Assembly: GCF_036867135.1 (NCBI RefSeq)
Contig: NZ_JBAJIJ010000001.1
Coordinates: forward strand, 1,054,001 to 1,118,000
Source of the DNA: Aeromicrobium sp. Sec7.5
Lineage (GTDB): Bacteria > Actinomycetota > Actinomycetes > Propionibacteriales > Nocardioidaceae
Reading direction: 5' to 3'
DNA: 64,000 bases
The translations under genes and the position numbers were made by a program. Shown here piece after piece: positions 26,644-35,725 of this stretch (positions are counted from its first letter, which is position 1; the number at the start of each line of letters is the position of its first letter). Below the pieces are notes generated by a model. It had not been told where the DNA came from and searched no databases. It saw only the letters and a list, made by a program, of their open reading frames with translations.

Positions 26644-27246
26644 ATGGATCGTGGGTTGCGGGACCTCAAGCGGGAGGCGACGGCGCAGGCGCTGGCCGAG
26701 GCGGCCTTCGAGCTGACCCGTGAGCGCGGGTTGTTCGGGTTTGTCACTGCGGACGTCGTGGAGCGGGCGGGCTACTCCCGGCGCACCTTCGCGAACCACT
26801 TCTCCTGCAAGGAGGAGGCAGTCGCCGCGGTCGCGTTCGGGGGTGTCGACGACGCCAGCGCGATCCTCGCCGACCTGCCGGAAGACCTGCCACTGCTCGA
26901 TGCCCTGTTGTCCGTGATGAGGGATCAGTTCACCGCGGACACCTTGGTGAGGATGCGCGAGCTGATGGCCATGGCACGGCAGTACCCGACGCTCGAGCCG
27001 TACGTCCTCAGCGTTCAGCAGCGCATGCGCCACACCGCCCAGGAGCTCTTGGGATCCGCAGCCGGGGACCGCTATCCCGCCATCTACGTGCCGCTGCTGT
27101 TCGGCGCCGTCTATGGCGCCGTGATGGCCGCCTTGGAGGGAACTCTCGACGTGCACCTGGACGGCGAGAACGACGCCACCCCCGCATCGATGGACTACGC
27201 CTCGTTCCTCGATCTCACCTTCGACTACCTGCGCCACGGCCTCTAG
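26644..27246 (+). CDS. TetR-family regulator upstream of the MmpL transporter
   Basis: A 200-residue protein with N-terminal helix-turn-helix (EATAQALAEAAFELTRERGLFGFVTADVVERAGYSRRTFANHF). The C-terminal domain is of the mycofactocin/acyl-regulator type seen next to exporters. It lies 38 bp before the transporter and is co-directional, so it is probably an autoregulated local repressor. Confidence 0.9.
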   Translation: MDRGLRDLKREATAQALAEAAFELTRERGLFGFVTADVVERAGYSRRTFANHFSCKEEAVAAVAFGGVDDASAILADLPEDLPLLDALLSVMRDQFTADTLVRMRELMAMARQYPTLEPYVLSVQQRMRHTAQELLGSAAGDRYPAIYVPLLFGAVYGAVMAALEGTLDVHLDGENDATPASMDYASFLDLTFDYLRHGL

Positions 27247-27284
27247 CCACCGCCGCCCCGCCCCCTCAAGGAGACCCAGAACCC

Positions 27285-29624
27285 ATGTCCACATTCTTGT
27301 ACCGACTCGGACGAACCGCATTCGGCCGGCCGTGGCTGTTCATTGCCGGTTGGGTGGCGGTCCTCGCCGCGGTCGTCGGTGCCGTGGCCATCAACGGGGT
27401 GAACGTCAGCTCCGAGATGAAGATCGAGGGCACCGAGGCTCAGACCGTGCTCGACCGCGTGGCCGATGAGCTTCCCGCGGCGTCGGGAGGCCAGGCCAGC
27501 GTCGTCTTCACTGTGCCAGGCGGTGAGCGCCTCGACACTCCGGAGCGTCTTGCGGTGATCAGCGGCACCGTCAGCGACGTCTATGCCCTTGAGAAGGTCG
27601 TCAATCCCCTGGACGCCGCTCTGGGTGCCGGGGAGCAGGGCGGACCGGGCACTCCTCAGGAAGGTGCTCCGGCCGATCCCTCAGCCGGGACGGAGCAGGG
27701 GCAGGCGCCTCCCTACCAGCCGCTGGTGGTGGACGGGGCCGCGGTGCCCGGCGTGCTGGTGTCCTCGGACGGGCAGGTCGCACTGTTCCAGTTCCAGTTC
27801 ACAGTCGCCTCGACCTCATTGACCGATGACGACGTCACCTCGGTGGTCGAGGTGGTGGAGCGTGCCGAGCAGGGAACCGGGATCACCGTGCTCCCGAGCG
27901 ACTCGCTCAAGGCCATCGAAATCCCGGTCGGTATTGGTGAGGTGATCGGTCTCGCCGTCGCCGCTCTCGTGCTGGTGCTCACCCTGGGTTCGCTGATCGC
28001 GGCCGGTCTGCCCCTGATCACCGCCCTGGTCGGCGTCGGCATCGGCGTGGGTGGCGCGTACGCGCTCTCCACGGCCGTCGAGATGAACTCCGCCACCCCC
28101 GTCCTCGGTCTCATGGTCGGCCTCGCCGTCGGCATCGACTATGCGCTGTTCGTCGTCAACCGGCAGCGACGGTTGATTCTCGATCGGGGACTCAGCGCGC
28201 AGGAGGCAGCGGGCAGAGCGGTCGGCACCGCGGGCAGTGCTGTGTTCTTCGCCGGCCTGACCGTCCTTATCGCGCTGACCGCTTTGACCGTGATCGGCAT
28301 CGCCATGCTGTCCACGATGGCACTGGTCGCGGCGTCCACGGTCGCCTTGGCCGTGCTCATCGCACTGACCCTGCTGCCCGCCCTGCTGGGGCTGGTCGGG
28401 GAGCGGATCTGCTCCGACAAGGCCCGATCCCGGCGCCGCGCCAAGGTGGAGGCGGAGTCCCACAGCGTCGCCGACCACTGGGTCAAGGGCGTGATCAGGT
28501 TACGGTGGCCCGTCATCGCAGGAGTGGTCGCGATCCTGGGCGTGATGGCGATCCCCGCTGCCAGCATGAACCTGGGCATCCCCACCGGCGAGACCGCGAA
28601 CCAGGACACCGCCGCCCGGCAGAGCCACGAGGCCGTCTCCCAAGGCTTCGGTGAGGGATTCAACGGCCCCCTCCTGGTCACCGCAGAGCCCACCGGCACC
28701 GCAGACCGCGTCACACCCGAGCTGACCGACAAGCTCCTCGCCGAGTTCCAGGACCGAGACGACATCGTGCTGGCCGCGCCGGTCGGCGTCAACGAGGCCG
28801 GCGACCTCGCCGTGTTCAGCATCATCCCCACCTCCGGCCCCAGCGACGAGGCGACCAGCGACCTCGTGAAGTCGCTGCGCGAGCCCGACAACGACATCGC
28901 CCAGGACAACCAGGTGCAGTTAGGCGTCACCGGGTTCACCGCCATCGGCATCGACATGTCCGACAAGCTCGCCGACGTCCTACCGCTCTACCTCGGCATC
29001 ATCATCGTGCTGTCCGTCCTGATCCTGACGCTGGTCTTCCGCTCGATCGTCGTCCCACTCAAGGCCACCGCCGGCTTCCTGCTCAGCATCCTGGCCACCT
29101 TCGGCGCCACCACCGCCGTCTTCCAGTGGGGCTGGCTCAGCAGCCTCTTCGGGTTCGACACCGGCGGCCCGCTGATGAGCTTCATGCCGATCATCGTGAC
29201 CGGCATCCTCTACGGCCTCGCCATGGACTACGAGGTCTTCCTGGTCTCCTCCATGCGCGAGGCACACATCCACGGCCAGCCAGCCCGCCAGAGCGTCGTG
29301 CATGGGTTCGACCAGGCCAGCCGCGTCGTCGTGGCAGCCGCGATCATCATGGTCGCGGTCTTCTCCGGCTTCATCTTCAGCCACGACATCATGATCAAGC
29401 AGATCGGCTTCGCCCTCGCCGCCGGCATCCTCATCGACGCCTTCATCGTCCGGCTGACCCTCGTCCCCGCGCTGATGGCCTTCTTCGACGAGCGAGCATG
29501 GTGGCTACCCCGCTGGCTCGACCGCCTACTGCCCGACCTCGACATCGAGGGCGACAAGCTCCTGACCATGCTCAACCAGCAGGCCGAGGCCACCGACCGA
29601 CAAAGCATCGAGGTCAGCAACTGA
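27285..29624 (+). CDS. MmpL/RND-family membrane transporter
   Basis: A 779-residue transporter with two repeats of a large external loop plus a bundle of about five helices. The MmpL hallmarks are GLAVGIDYALFVVNRQRR in the first half and YGLAMDYEVFLVSSMREA in the second, each holding proton-relay Asp/Tyr residues. A Gly/Pro/Gln-rich insertion lies in the first external loop (about 105-145). Preceded by AAGGAGA 10 bp before ATG 27285. Such proteins export lipids or hydrophobic drugs. With its TetR and MarR neighbours it is probably an inducible export pump. Confidence 0.93.
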   Translation: MSTFLYRLGRTAFGRPWLFIAGWVAVLAAVVGAVAINGVNVSSEMKIEGTEAQTVLDRVADELPAASGGQASVVFTVPGGERLDTPERLAVISGTVSDVYALEKVVNPLDAALGAGEQGGPGTPQEGAPADPSAGTEQGQAPPYQPLVVDGAAVPGVLVSSDGQVALFQFQFTVASTSLTDDDVTSVVEVVERAEQGTGITVLPSDSLKAIEIPVGIGEVIGLAVAALVLVLTLGSLIAAGLPLITALVGVGIGVGGAYALSTAVEMNSATPVLGLMVGLAVGIDYALFVVNRQRRLILDRGLSAQEAAGRAVGTAGSAVFFAGLTVLIALTALTVIGIAMLSTMALVAASTVALAVLIALTLLPALLGLVGERICSDKARSRRRAKVEAESHSVADHWVKGVIRLRWPVIAGVVAILGVMAIPAASMNLGIPTGETANQDTAARQSHEAVSQGFGEGFNGPLLVTAEPTGTADRVTPELTDKLLAEFQDRDDIVLAAPVGVNEAGDLAVFSIIPTSGPSDEATSDLVKSLREPDNDIAQDNQVQLGVTGFTAIGIDMSDKLADVLPLYLGIIIVLSVLILTLVFRSIVVPLKATAGFLLSILATFGATTAVFQWGWLSSLFGFDTGGPLMSFMPIIVTGILYGLAMDYEVFLVSSMREAHIHGQPARQSVVHGFDQASRVVVAAAIIMVAVFSGFIFSHDIMIKQIGFALAAGILIDAFIVRLTLVPALMAFFDERAWWLPRWLDRLLPDLDIEGDKLLTMLNQQAEATDRQSIEVSN

Positions 29625-29755
29625 GGGACCGAAGCGTCGAGAGACGAACGCCGGGGCACGTCCTGGAGGCCTCACCACACCGATCCGGACCGCAGCCAGG
29701 GCCCGAACGCAATCGACCACCAATCCCTGACGGCGCCTCGATCACCGAGGATCGC

Positions 29756-30259
29756 TCATCCAGGATGTCGGCGGTACTCGGCCCAGCGCTCGAGCATGCC
29801 CTCCGTCTCGCCGCGCAGGAACGCGATGAACTCTGTCGCCTCGGCCAATCGGTGGCCGCCGCCGTTCGCGCCGAGCTCGACGGCGGCGGACTCCACCACG
29901 GACTCCCACTGCTTGAGAACCGGGATCCAGGCGGCCACGATCATGCCGCACACGTCGCCCTCACAGACCCGGTAGAACTCGGCCCTCCTCCCGGGTTCGC
30001 GCTCCTTGACCACCATCCGTGTCGCGGTGAGATGCCGCACGGCCCCCGAGATTGCGGCCGGACTGACCCGGACCCCGTCCGCGAGCGCGGCGGCGGAGTA
30101 GCGGTCAGCGTCGTCGGCGAGCATGTAGGCCAACACCCTGGCGGACATCCGTGGGATCCCGGCTTCGTTCAGGATCAGGGCAATACGCTCGACCACGCGA
30201 AGCAGCCCCTCGCTCTCGTCCTGCCAGCGGCTCGGCAGCATCTGCTCAGCATCGCTCAT
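29756..30259 (-). CDS. GbsR/MarR-like regulator
   Basis: A 167-residue winged-helix protein: AGIPRMSARVLAYMLADDADRYSAAALADGVRVSPAAISGAVRHLTATRMV, then EPGRRAEFYRV. This layout (PRMSARVLAYLL) is typical of the GbsR branch of MarR regulators, which sit beside MmpL and ABC exporters in actinobacteria. It is convergent with the transporter gene, ending about 130 bp from its stop. Confidence 0.87.
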   Translation of the reverse strand: MSDAEQMLPSRWQDESEGLLRVVERIALILNEAGIPRMSARVLAYMLADDADRYSAAALADGVRVSPAAISGAVRHLTATRMVVKEREPGRRAEFYRVCEGDVCGMIVAAWIPVLKQWESVVESAAVELGANGGGHRLAEATEFIAFLRGETEGMLERWAEYRRHPG

Positions 30260-30358
30260 CGAGCCAGGCCCATCCGGGTATGCCCGTTGGGATAGCAGCC
30301 CTCAGAGATCCCCCTGCGAACGCAGATCCTGGAGGCGTCCGGGCTGTGGGGGTCTGTT

Positions 30359-30742
30359 TCAAGGTCGGTGCCAGCCCCGGCGCCTCCAGGTCCGAGACCG
30401 GCCGGAAGGGGCGGGCCCGTCGTTGAGGTGCGCTGGATCGCGTTCGCGGAGGTACTCCTCAAGGTCGCCCAGCCCGCGGGCGATGTCTCGACGCAGCCTG
30501 CGTTCGGCGAAGAACCGTAGGCGGGGCGCAGGATGGTCGCGAACCCACTCGGTGTACATGAACTGCCCCATGCACCAGCATGCACCGAACGCGACGCTGC
30601 CAGCCACCAGCGTCCACCACACGACTGCCAAGACATCCCACAGGGCGTTCCCCAGCTGTTGCCATGCCGGCCCGTACGGATTCCCGTATCTCACCTCACC
30701 CACCTCCAGCCGTGGCGGCCGAACCCGGGGGATCGCGATCAC
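30359..30742 (-). CDS. Hypothetical membrane protein
   Basis: A 127-residue product with one or two hydrophobic segments (NALWDVLAVVWWTLVAGSVAFGACWCMG) and an Arg-rich C-terminal half. No family recognised. The Trp/Arg composition and lack of a strong ribosome site keep confidence low. Confidence 0.4.
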   Translation of the reverse strand: MIAIPRVRPPRLEVGEVRYGNPYGPAWQQLGNALWDVLAVVWWTLVAGSVAFGACWCMGQFMYTEWVRDHPAPRLRFFAERRLRRDIARGLGDLEEYLRERDPAHLNDGPAPSGRSRTWRRRGWHRP

Positions 30743-31142
30743 CCGTAGGTAGCGGTCGGCGCCAGCCTACGCCGAAATACATAGGAGGAAAAGGGTAGAA
30801 GTAGAGGGTCCAGCCGCCCACGGCGCCACGCCTGTCCCTGCAGTGGGCGTGCAGTGGGCTACCGATGGCGTTCATCGCCCGGCGTTGCCGCGTCTGGCTG
30901 AGCGAGTTCGGCAGACCACCAAGAATCGGCGCACTCAGCATTGTCGCCTCCGCTTTGAGTCGTCGTTGCCCGGATGTCGTGTTGACCACGTATGCAGCCT
31001 CGTTGCCCTTCGAGCACCATCGTCCGACACTGTCAGGATGGCGGCACCGGCCTCGACGAGGTGACGCGGTCGCTGACCAGTGACGGACAGGCTGAATTTC
31101 ATGAGGACTGCCACGCCCCGGCGTGTCGCGTCCGCTCTCCTG
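30743..31142. other. Gap with no supported gene
   Basis: Short overlapping frames only. Before the IS256-family insertion, a short frame starting at 31080 (MTDRLNFMRTATPRRVASALL) would have continued to SRQPFVDGLWTEN, 34 codons in all. It is too short to call a gene. Confidence 0.5.
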
Positions 31143-32549
31143 GGTGACGTCCCGGCTGGTGGTGTAGTTCCCGGTGTTGGCCTCGATGAGGTGAGCCATC
31201 GTGCGATGGTCAGTGAGTACCGACCAAGGAACTCACAGAAAGACACAACGCACGATGGCTCTTGACCAGTCTGCCCTCCTCGAGCTGCTCGGGGAACTCA
31301 AGGACACCGATGTCACCGATCGGATCCGGATCGCGACGCAGAAGCTCTACCAGGAATTGATTGATGCCGAGGCCGCGGCGGCGATCGGCGCGGCCCCGTT
31401 TGAGCGGACTCCCGAGCGGGTGACGCAACGTAATGGCAGCCGGCCGAAGACGGTCACGACGACGGCCGGTCAGTTGGATCTGCGGATCCCGAAGCTGCGT
31501 GCCGGTTCGTTCTTTCCCTCGCTGCTCGAACGACGCCGTCGGGTCGACCAAGCGCTCTTCGCGGTGGTGATGGAGGCCTACGTTCACGGCGTCAGCACCC
31601 GCAAGGTCGACGACCTCGTCCGGGCGCTCGGTGCTGACACGGGTATCTCGAAGTCCGAGGTCTCACGGATCTGCGTCAATCTCGACGAGGACGTCGCCGC
31701 GTTCCGAGAGCGCCCGCTCGATCAGATGGCCTATCCGTATGTGTTCGTCGATGCGACCTACTGCAAAGCCAGAGTCGGCCGGCGGGTCGTGTCCCAGGCG
31801 ATCGTGGTCGCGGTCGGCGTCGCCGCTGACGGCCGCCGTGAGGTCCTGGGATTCGACGTCGGAGACACCGAGTCCGAACCGTTCTGGACCGACTTCTTCC
31901 GCTCCCTGAAGGCCCGCGGCCTGTCCGGGGTCCAGCTGGTCGTCTCCGACGCCCACACCGGCCTGATGGCCGCGATCAGCACCTGCTTCGCCGGCGCTGC
32001 CTGGCAACGTTGCCGGGTCCACTTCATGCGCAACGTCCTCGCGCGAGTGCCCAAGGTCGCCGGCCCGATGGTCGCCGCGATCATCCGCACGATCTTCGTC
32101 CCACGCGGCAAGCGAGAGCTGGTCCGGGCCCAGTTCGACGAGGTCGTCACCATGCTCACCCGCTCCCATCCGGCGGTCGCGGACATGCTCGACGACGCCC
32201 GCGAAGACCTCCTCGCGTTCGCGGAGTTCCCACCAGGGCACTGGCAGCAGATCTGGTCGACCAACCCGCTGGAACGGTTGAACAAGGAGATCAAGCGCCG
32301 CACGAACGTCGTCGGCGTCTTCCCCAACCCCGCGGCCCTGCTGCGGCTCGCTGGACACGTCCTGATCGAGCAACACGACGAATGGGACAGCGCCGACCGC
32401 CGCTACTTCAGCGAGAACTCCATGAAGCTCCTGACCGCCGCATCCATCGAGCTCGAGGAGGTGGGCATCGCCGCGATCGACGCGGCCTAGACTCGCAACC
32501 ACTGACCCGCACGGTGTCGAGAAACTCCACCACACAGCGGGACGTCACC
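31143..32549 (+). mobile_element. IS256-family insertion sequence with 8-bp target duplication
   Basis: A 1407-bp element. Its ends are inverted repeats starting GGTGACGTCCCG, with further similarity (GTGGTG..AGTT) inward. The 8-bp direct repeat CTCTCCTG lies at 31135-31142 and 32550-32557, the size expected for IS256. One intact transposase gene. Complete and apparently mobile. Confidence 0.95.
31255..32490 (+). CDS. IS256-family transposase
   Basis: A 411-residue DDE transposase from ATG 31255, chosen from the family start (MALDQSALLELLGEL). Catalytic Asp in PYVFVDATYCKAR, Asp in LVVSDAHTGL, and Glu in STNPLERLNKEIKRR. The CRVHFMRN segment is also typical of the mutator class. No frameshift or stop, so it should be functional. 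Confidence 0.96.
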   Translation: MALDQSALLELLGELKDTDVTDRIRIATQKLYQELIDAEAAAAIGAAPFERTPERVTQRNGSRPKTVTTTAGQLDLRIPKLRAGSFFPSLLERRRRVDQALFAVVMEAYVHGVSTRKVDDLVRALGADTGISKSEVSRICVNLDEDVAAFRERPLDQMAYPYVFVDATYCKARVGRRVVSQAIVVAVGVAADGRREVLGFDVGDTESEPFWTDFFRSLKARGLSGVQLVVSDAHTGLMAAISTCFAGAAWQRCRVHFMRNVLARVPKVAGPMVAAIIRTIFVPRGKRELVRAQFDEVVTMLTRSHPAVADMLDDAREDLLAFAEFPPGHWQQIWSTNPLERLNKEIKRRTNVVGVFPNPAALLRLAGHVLIEQHDEWDSADRRYFSENSMKLLTAASIELEEVGIAAIDAA

Positions 32550-32598
32550 CTCTCCTGAGCCGCCAGCCCTTCGTCGACGGCCTTTGGACGGAAAACTA

Positions 32599-33531
32599 GG
32601 GCGTGTCTGCTAAATATTCGCGGTGGGGTGGCCGAGGCTGGTCTCATGGTGCGTATGGGCGTGATCAGTGACGACCTCTGGGCTGTGATCGAGGCGGCGA
32701 TCCCGGCTGATGCTGGGCGGCGTGGACGGCCGTGGAACGATCACCGGCTGACGCTGGAAGGGATCTGCTGGCGGTTCCGGACGGGGTCGCCGTGGCGTGA
32801 TCTGCCGGAGGTCTTCGGGGCCTGGCAGTCGGTCTGGGAGCGGCATCGCCGCTGGTCAGCGGACGGAACCTATGAGCAGATGTTCGTCGCGGTCAAGGAC
32901 GCATCCGGTGTCAGCATCGCTGATCTGGATGCGCTGGTGCTGTCGGTCGATTCGACCAGCGCGAAGGTTCATCAGCACGCTGCTGGCGCGCCTCGAGGGG
33001 TAAAAAAGGGATGGATCGAACTACAAGAATCTGCCCGCCGAGCCAGCTGACCACGCGATCGGTCGATCCAGGGGTGGTCTGACGACCAAGGTCCACGCCC
33101 TGTCCGACACGGCATGCGCGCCGGTCACGGTCCTGCTGACGGCCGGTCAGGCTGGCGACAACCCGATGCTCTGGCCGCTCCTCGAAGCCCACCGAACGAC
33201 CAGCCGGGCCCCGATCCGGGTCCTGGCCGACAAGGCCTACTCGCACAACTCGACCCGCACGCGGTTGCGGCAGATGCGGATCCGCCACACGATCCCGGAG
33301 AAATCCGACCAGATCGCGTGGCGCAAAGCGAAGGGATCAGCTGGCGGCAGGCCGCCAGCGTTCGACGCCGACCTCTACCGCCAGCGCAACACCGTCGAGC
33401 GCGGCTTCAACCGGCTCAAGCAGTGGCGCGGCATCGCCACCCGCTACGACAAGTACGCCACGACCTACCTCGGCGGCATCACCCTCGCCAGCCTGATCAC
33501 CTATCACCACACCCATTTACCAGACACGCCC
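32599..33531 (+). mobile_element. IS5-family (IS427-like) insertion sequence, copy 2
   Basis: A 933-bp element inverted relative to copy 1 and matching it wherever compared. It is flanked by TA (CTAG context) on both sides: AAAACTAG before and CTAGAACG after. It lies 41 bp beyond the IS256-family duplication. Together the two copies bracket 16.6 kb of cargo. Confidence 0.93.
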
Positions 33532-33534
33532 TAG
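32646..33534 (+). CDS. IS5-family transposase, two overlapping frames (frameshifted), copy 2
   Basis: Frame one starts at ATG 32646 and runs to 33050. Frame two is open from 33004 to the TAG at 33532-33534. A run of six A then G at 33002-33008 lies in the overlap; a +1 slip gives a 295-residue protein with all three catalytic acids (VLSVDSTS, VLADKAY, NTVERGF). Same protein as copy 1. Confidence 0.88.
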
Positions 33535-33908
33535 AACGCCGAACTTGTTAACGGCGGGTGACAGACTGAAGGGAAGCGTCACGTAGGTCGCACAGAATCG
33601 GGCGCGGCTTCGTAGTGCGATCACGGCGTCAGAGTAAGGCGCCGGGAGCTGAAATCCCATGCGAGCTAGATCCATGCGCGTCGACGTTCTTGTCCGCCTT
33701 CGAAAATGGGTTGTAGGTCGCGGTCACGAGGTCCAGAGGGGGTCGATGCGAGGGGCCATTCGCTGACATCCGTGGTGCTCCTACGCAATCGCGCCGGAAC
33801 AAAGCCGAGCTGCAACATGACGCTACCGCCGCGAGCGGACGGGCCGCCCGGAGGCGGCAACCTGGTACGAGGCATCGGACTGTCGAGAAGGCGCTCAACC
33901 AGGGTCAG
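33532..33908. other. Gap with no supported gene
   Basis: No independent gene is supported. The frame of the next gene stays open upstream to a stop near 33712 and encodes Ala/Arg-rich sequence, so an alternative-codon start further upstream cannot be excluded. Confidence 0.5.
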
Positions 33909-35366
33909 ATGTATGAGGCCACTCAAGACCGGGTTCGAGACGGCGGATCGGTGCGAGCCGCGGCGATCGCGCGAGAAGCACCTGCCGAGAACCCGGCACC
34001 GAACCTGATGTCCCGTTCCGAACGCGCAATCCGCGGTCAACGGGAGATACTCCGTTACATGGCGTCGAGAGGATTGCGCGGTGGAGTGCCCACCCGAGAT
34101 GTGGATCTGAAGGAGCTAATGCTCGAGGTCGCCGAGCACTTGGACTGTGGACGACTGTCGGCCTACCTCTTCGGATCTAGGAAAGACCAGACGGGAAGTG
34201 TTCGCTCAGATATCGACATTCTGCTCGTTTCTGACCGGAGGATCACCCAGGATCAGGCGGAATGGATCTGGCAGCTGGAGCCGTACCTAGACATATTTGT
34301 GGCCCGAAATGGCGTTGCTCAGAGCCTAGTTAATGAGTCGGAGTTGACCGCAGTCGATAACAACGAGCTTGTAGCGGTCTTGGGAGCGGTGCCGCTCCTT
34401 GTGAATGGCGATTGGCAGCCCGGCGCTGACTCCTTCGCTCAACAGCGCCTGCTCGCTCACCGCAGTCCCGCTGCGACCACCGCCCCGCGGTATGAGCTTT
34501 ACGACGCCGTGCCAGCGGAGCGAGCAGATGTGCTGGTCGTCACCGCCCTCGCCGAAGAGATCGAGGCGGTTCTTCATGAACTTGATTGCGGCAGTGGGTC
34601 AGGTCCATCCCTGCGGGTCACCGTCAAGGACCGAGATGGCGAGGAGTGGCTCGTTCGGATCGTGAATATGGATGAGATGGGGTCCGTTGGATCAGCACTC
34701 AAGACTCGCGATGCCATCCTCCGCACGAAAGCGTTTCACGTCGTCCTCGTTGGCATCTGCGCGGGCGTCCCCGGGGAGGTTGAGCTGGAAGACGTTGTCA
34801 TCCCCAAGACCGTCATCTACTACGAGTCAGCCAAGATCGCCGCAACAGGAGAACAACGTGGCGACCATTCACGCGAGTGCGACTCCGAGATAGTTCGACG
34901 TGCTGCGATCCACGCCGGTGGGTTGTCCTGCGATGGGATCACGCTCAGGGCCGACAATCGGGTCATGGCGTGCGGCGAGAAGGTTGTCGCCAACGAACAG
35001 TTCCGGATTGAACTGCAAGAGCGGCATCGAAAGCTAGCGGCGATAGACATGGAGTCGTATGGAGTTGTGCGAGCGGCGGAGTCTGCCGGGCGACGCGCCA
35101 CAGTCATCAAGGGTGTCTGCGACATGGCCGATGAAGAGAAGGGGGACAAGCACCATCAACAAGCTGCCGTCGCAGCAGCCCGAGTGTTTTCCCACCTGCT
35201 CCGTCACGGAGTTTTAGGGACACAAGACCGTAGTCAGTGCTTTAGCGGCGCACGAGCTATAGCTACGCGTGGCCACGAGAGTTGCTTCCGGGGCGGCAAC
35301 CGTGGCGGAAGAGCGCGTGCGCACGATGCCGAAACCGACCCGGGTCGTGCGACCGCGCGGTGTTAA
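33909..35366 (+). CDS. Nucleotidyltransferase fused to nucleoside phosphorylase-family domain
   Basis: 485 residues from the first ATG; ATG 34008 is an equally plausible start. Residues about 80-165 are a pol-beta-type nucleotidyltransferase: GS at 89-90, Asp101 and Asp103 in SVRSDIDILLVS, and a third Asp129 in YLDIF, so the metal triad is complete. Residues about 204-437 are a PNP/MTA nucleosidase-superfamily domain (DVLVVTALAEEIEAV, VGICAGVPGEVEL, AIDMESYGVV, KGVCDMADEEK, then HHQQAAVAAARVF). The last parts closely follow the PNP domains of NLR-like and anti-phage proteins. The C-terminal 45 residues look unstructured. PNP-family effectors in CBASS and Detocs cleave ATP; the same is inferred, not shown, here. 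Confidence 0.85.
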   Translation: MYEATQDRVRDGGSVRAAAIAREAPAENPAPNLMSRSERAIRGQREILRYMASRGLRGGVPTRDVDLKELMLEVAEHLDCGRLSAYLFGSRKDQTGSVRSDIDILLVSDRRITQDQAEWIWQLEPYLDIFVARNGVAQSLVNESELTAVDNNELVAVLGAVPLLVNGDWQPGADSFAQQRLLAHRSPAATTAPRYELYDAVPAERADVLVVTALAEEIEAVLHELDCGSGSGPSLRVTVKDRDGEEWLVRIVNMDEMGSVGSALKTRDAILRTKAFHVVLVGICAGVPGEVELEDVVIPKTVIYYESAKIAATGEQRGDHSRECDSEIVRRAAIHAGGLSCDGITLRADNRVMACGEKVVANEQFRIELQERHRKLAAIDMESYGVVRAAESAGRRATVIKGVCDMADEEKGDKHHQQAAVAAARVFSHLLRHGVLGTQDRSQCFSGARAIATRGHESCFRGGNRGGRARAHDAETDPGRATARC

Positions 35367-35460
35367 CGCGGACGGTGAACTTTTCAATCCCGCTGGCAAA
35401 ATTTCTGACTCTGGTCGGGCGACGGCATTTTCGTGGTCCACGCGCTTGGCGACATCACCT

Positions 35461-35523
35461 GGGGTGACGCTCTGTCGTAACCCGTCAGCGCAAGCGGCGG
35501 AATGACGTATAGAGCGTCACCCC
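35461..35523. repeat. 63-nt element with perfect 13-bp terminal inverted repeats
   Basis: GGGGTGACGCTCT (35461-35473) and AGAGCGTCACCCC (35511-35523) enclose 37 nt. It lies in the 359-bp gap between the fusion gene and the next defence-like gene, which otherwise holds no supported gene. It could be a strong hairpin (small RNA or terminator), a repressor operator or a MITE-like repeat. Confidence 0.6.
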
Positions 35524-35725
35524 TCTATCTGATTCGCGGGGGAGACCATCCCCGTGCTGGGCAGGCCAAGGCGGCTTCGGGCGGGTCTCTCGGCCTCTGC
35601 GTCACCGGTGATTGACCCGCAAGCGTGGCCACTCACGCCTGCCACTCAGGACTGCGAGCTCCAAGGCAGCTGTCCATGCAACGGTGCACGGACAAATGTC
35701 GTTTTGGATCACTATTCTCGGAGCC

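Noticed and set aside
16016-32598. A classical composite transposon carried by two IS5-family copies
   Set aside because: Copy 1 has its own TA flanks and sits inside a gene whose frame is restored on removal, and copy 2 also has its own flanks, so independent insertions fit better.
33666-34040. Minus-strand frame before the nucleotidyltransferase-phosphorylase gene
   Set aside because: No start signal or motif, and it overlaps the frame of the fusion gene.
35269-35505. Possible 78-codon gene in the gap before the HEPN-like gene
   Set aside because: GTG start without ribosome site, no recognisable domain, and it overlaps the inverted-repeat element; not supported.
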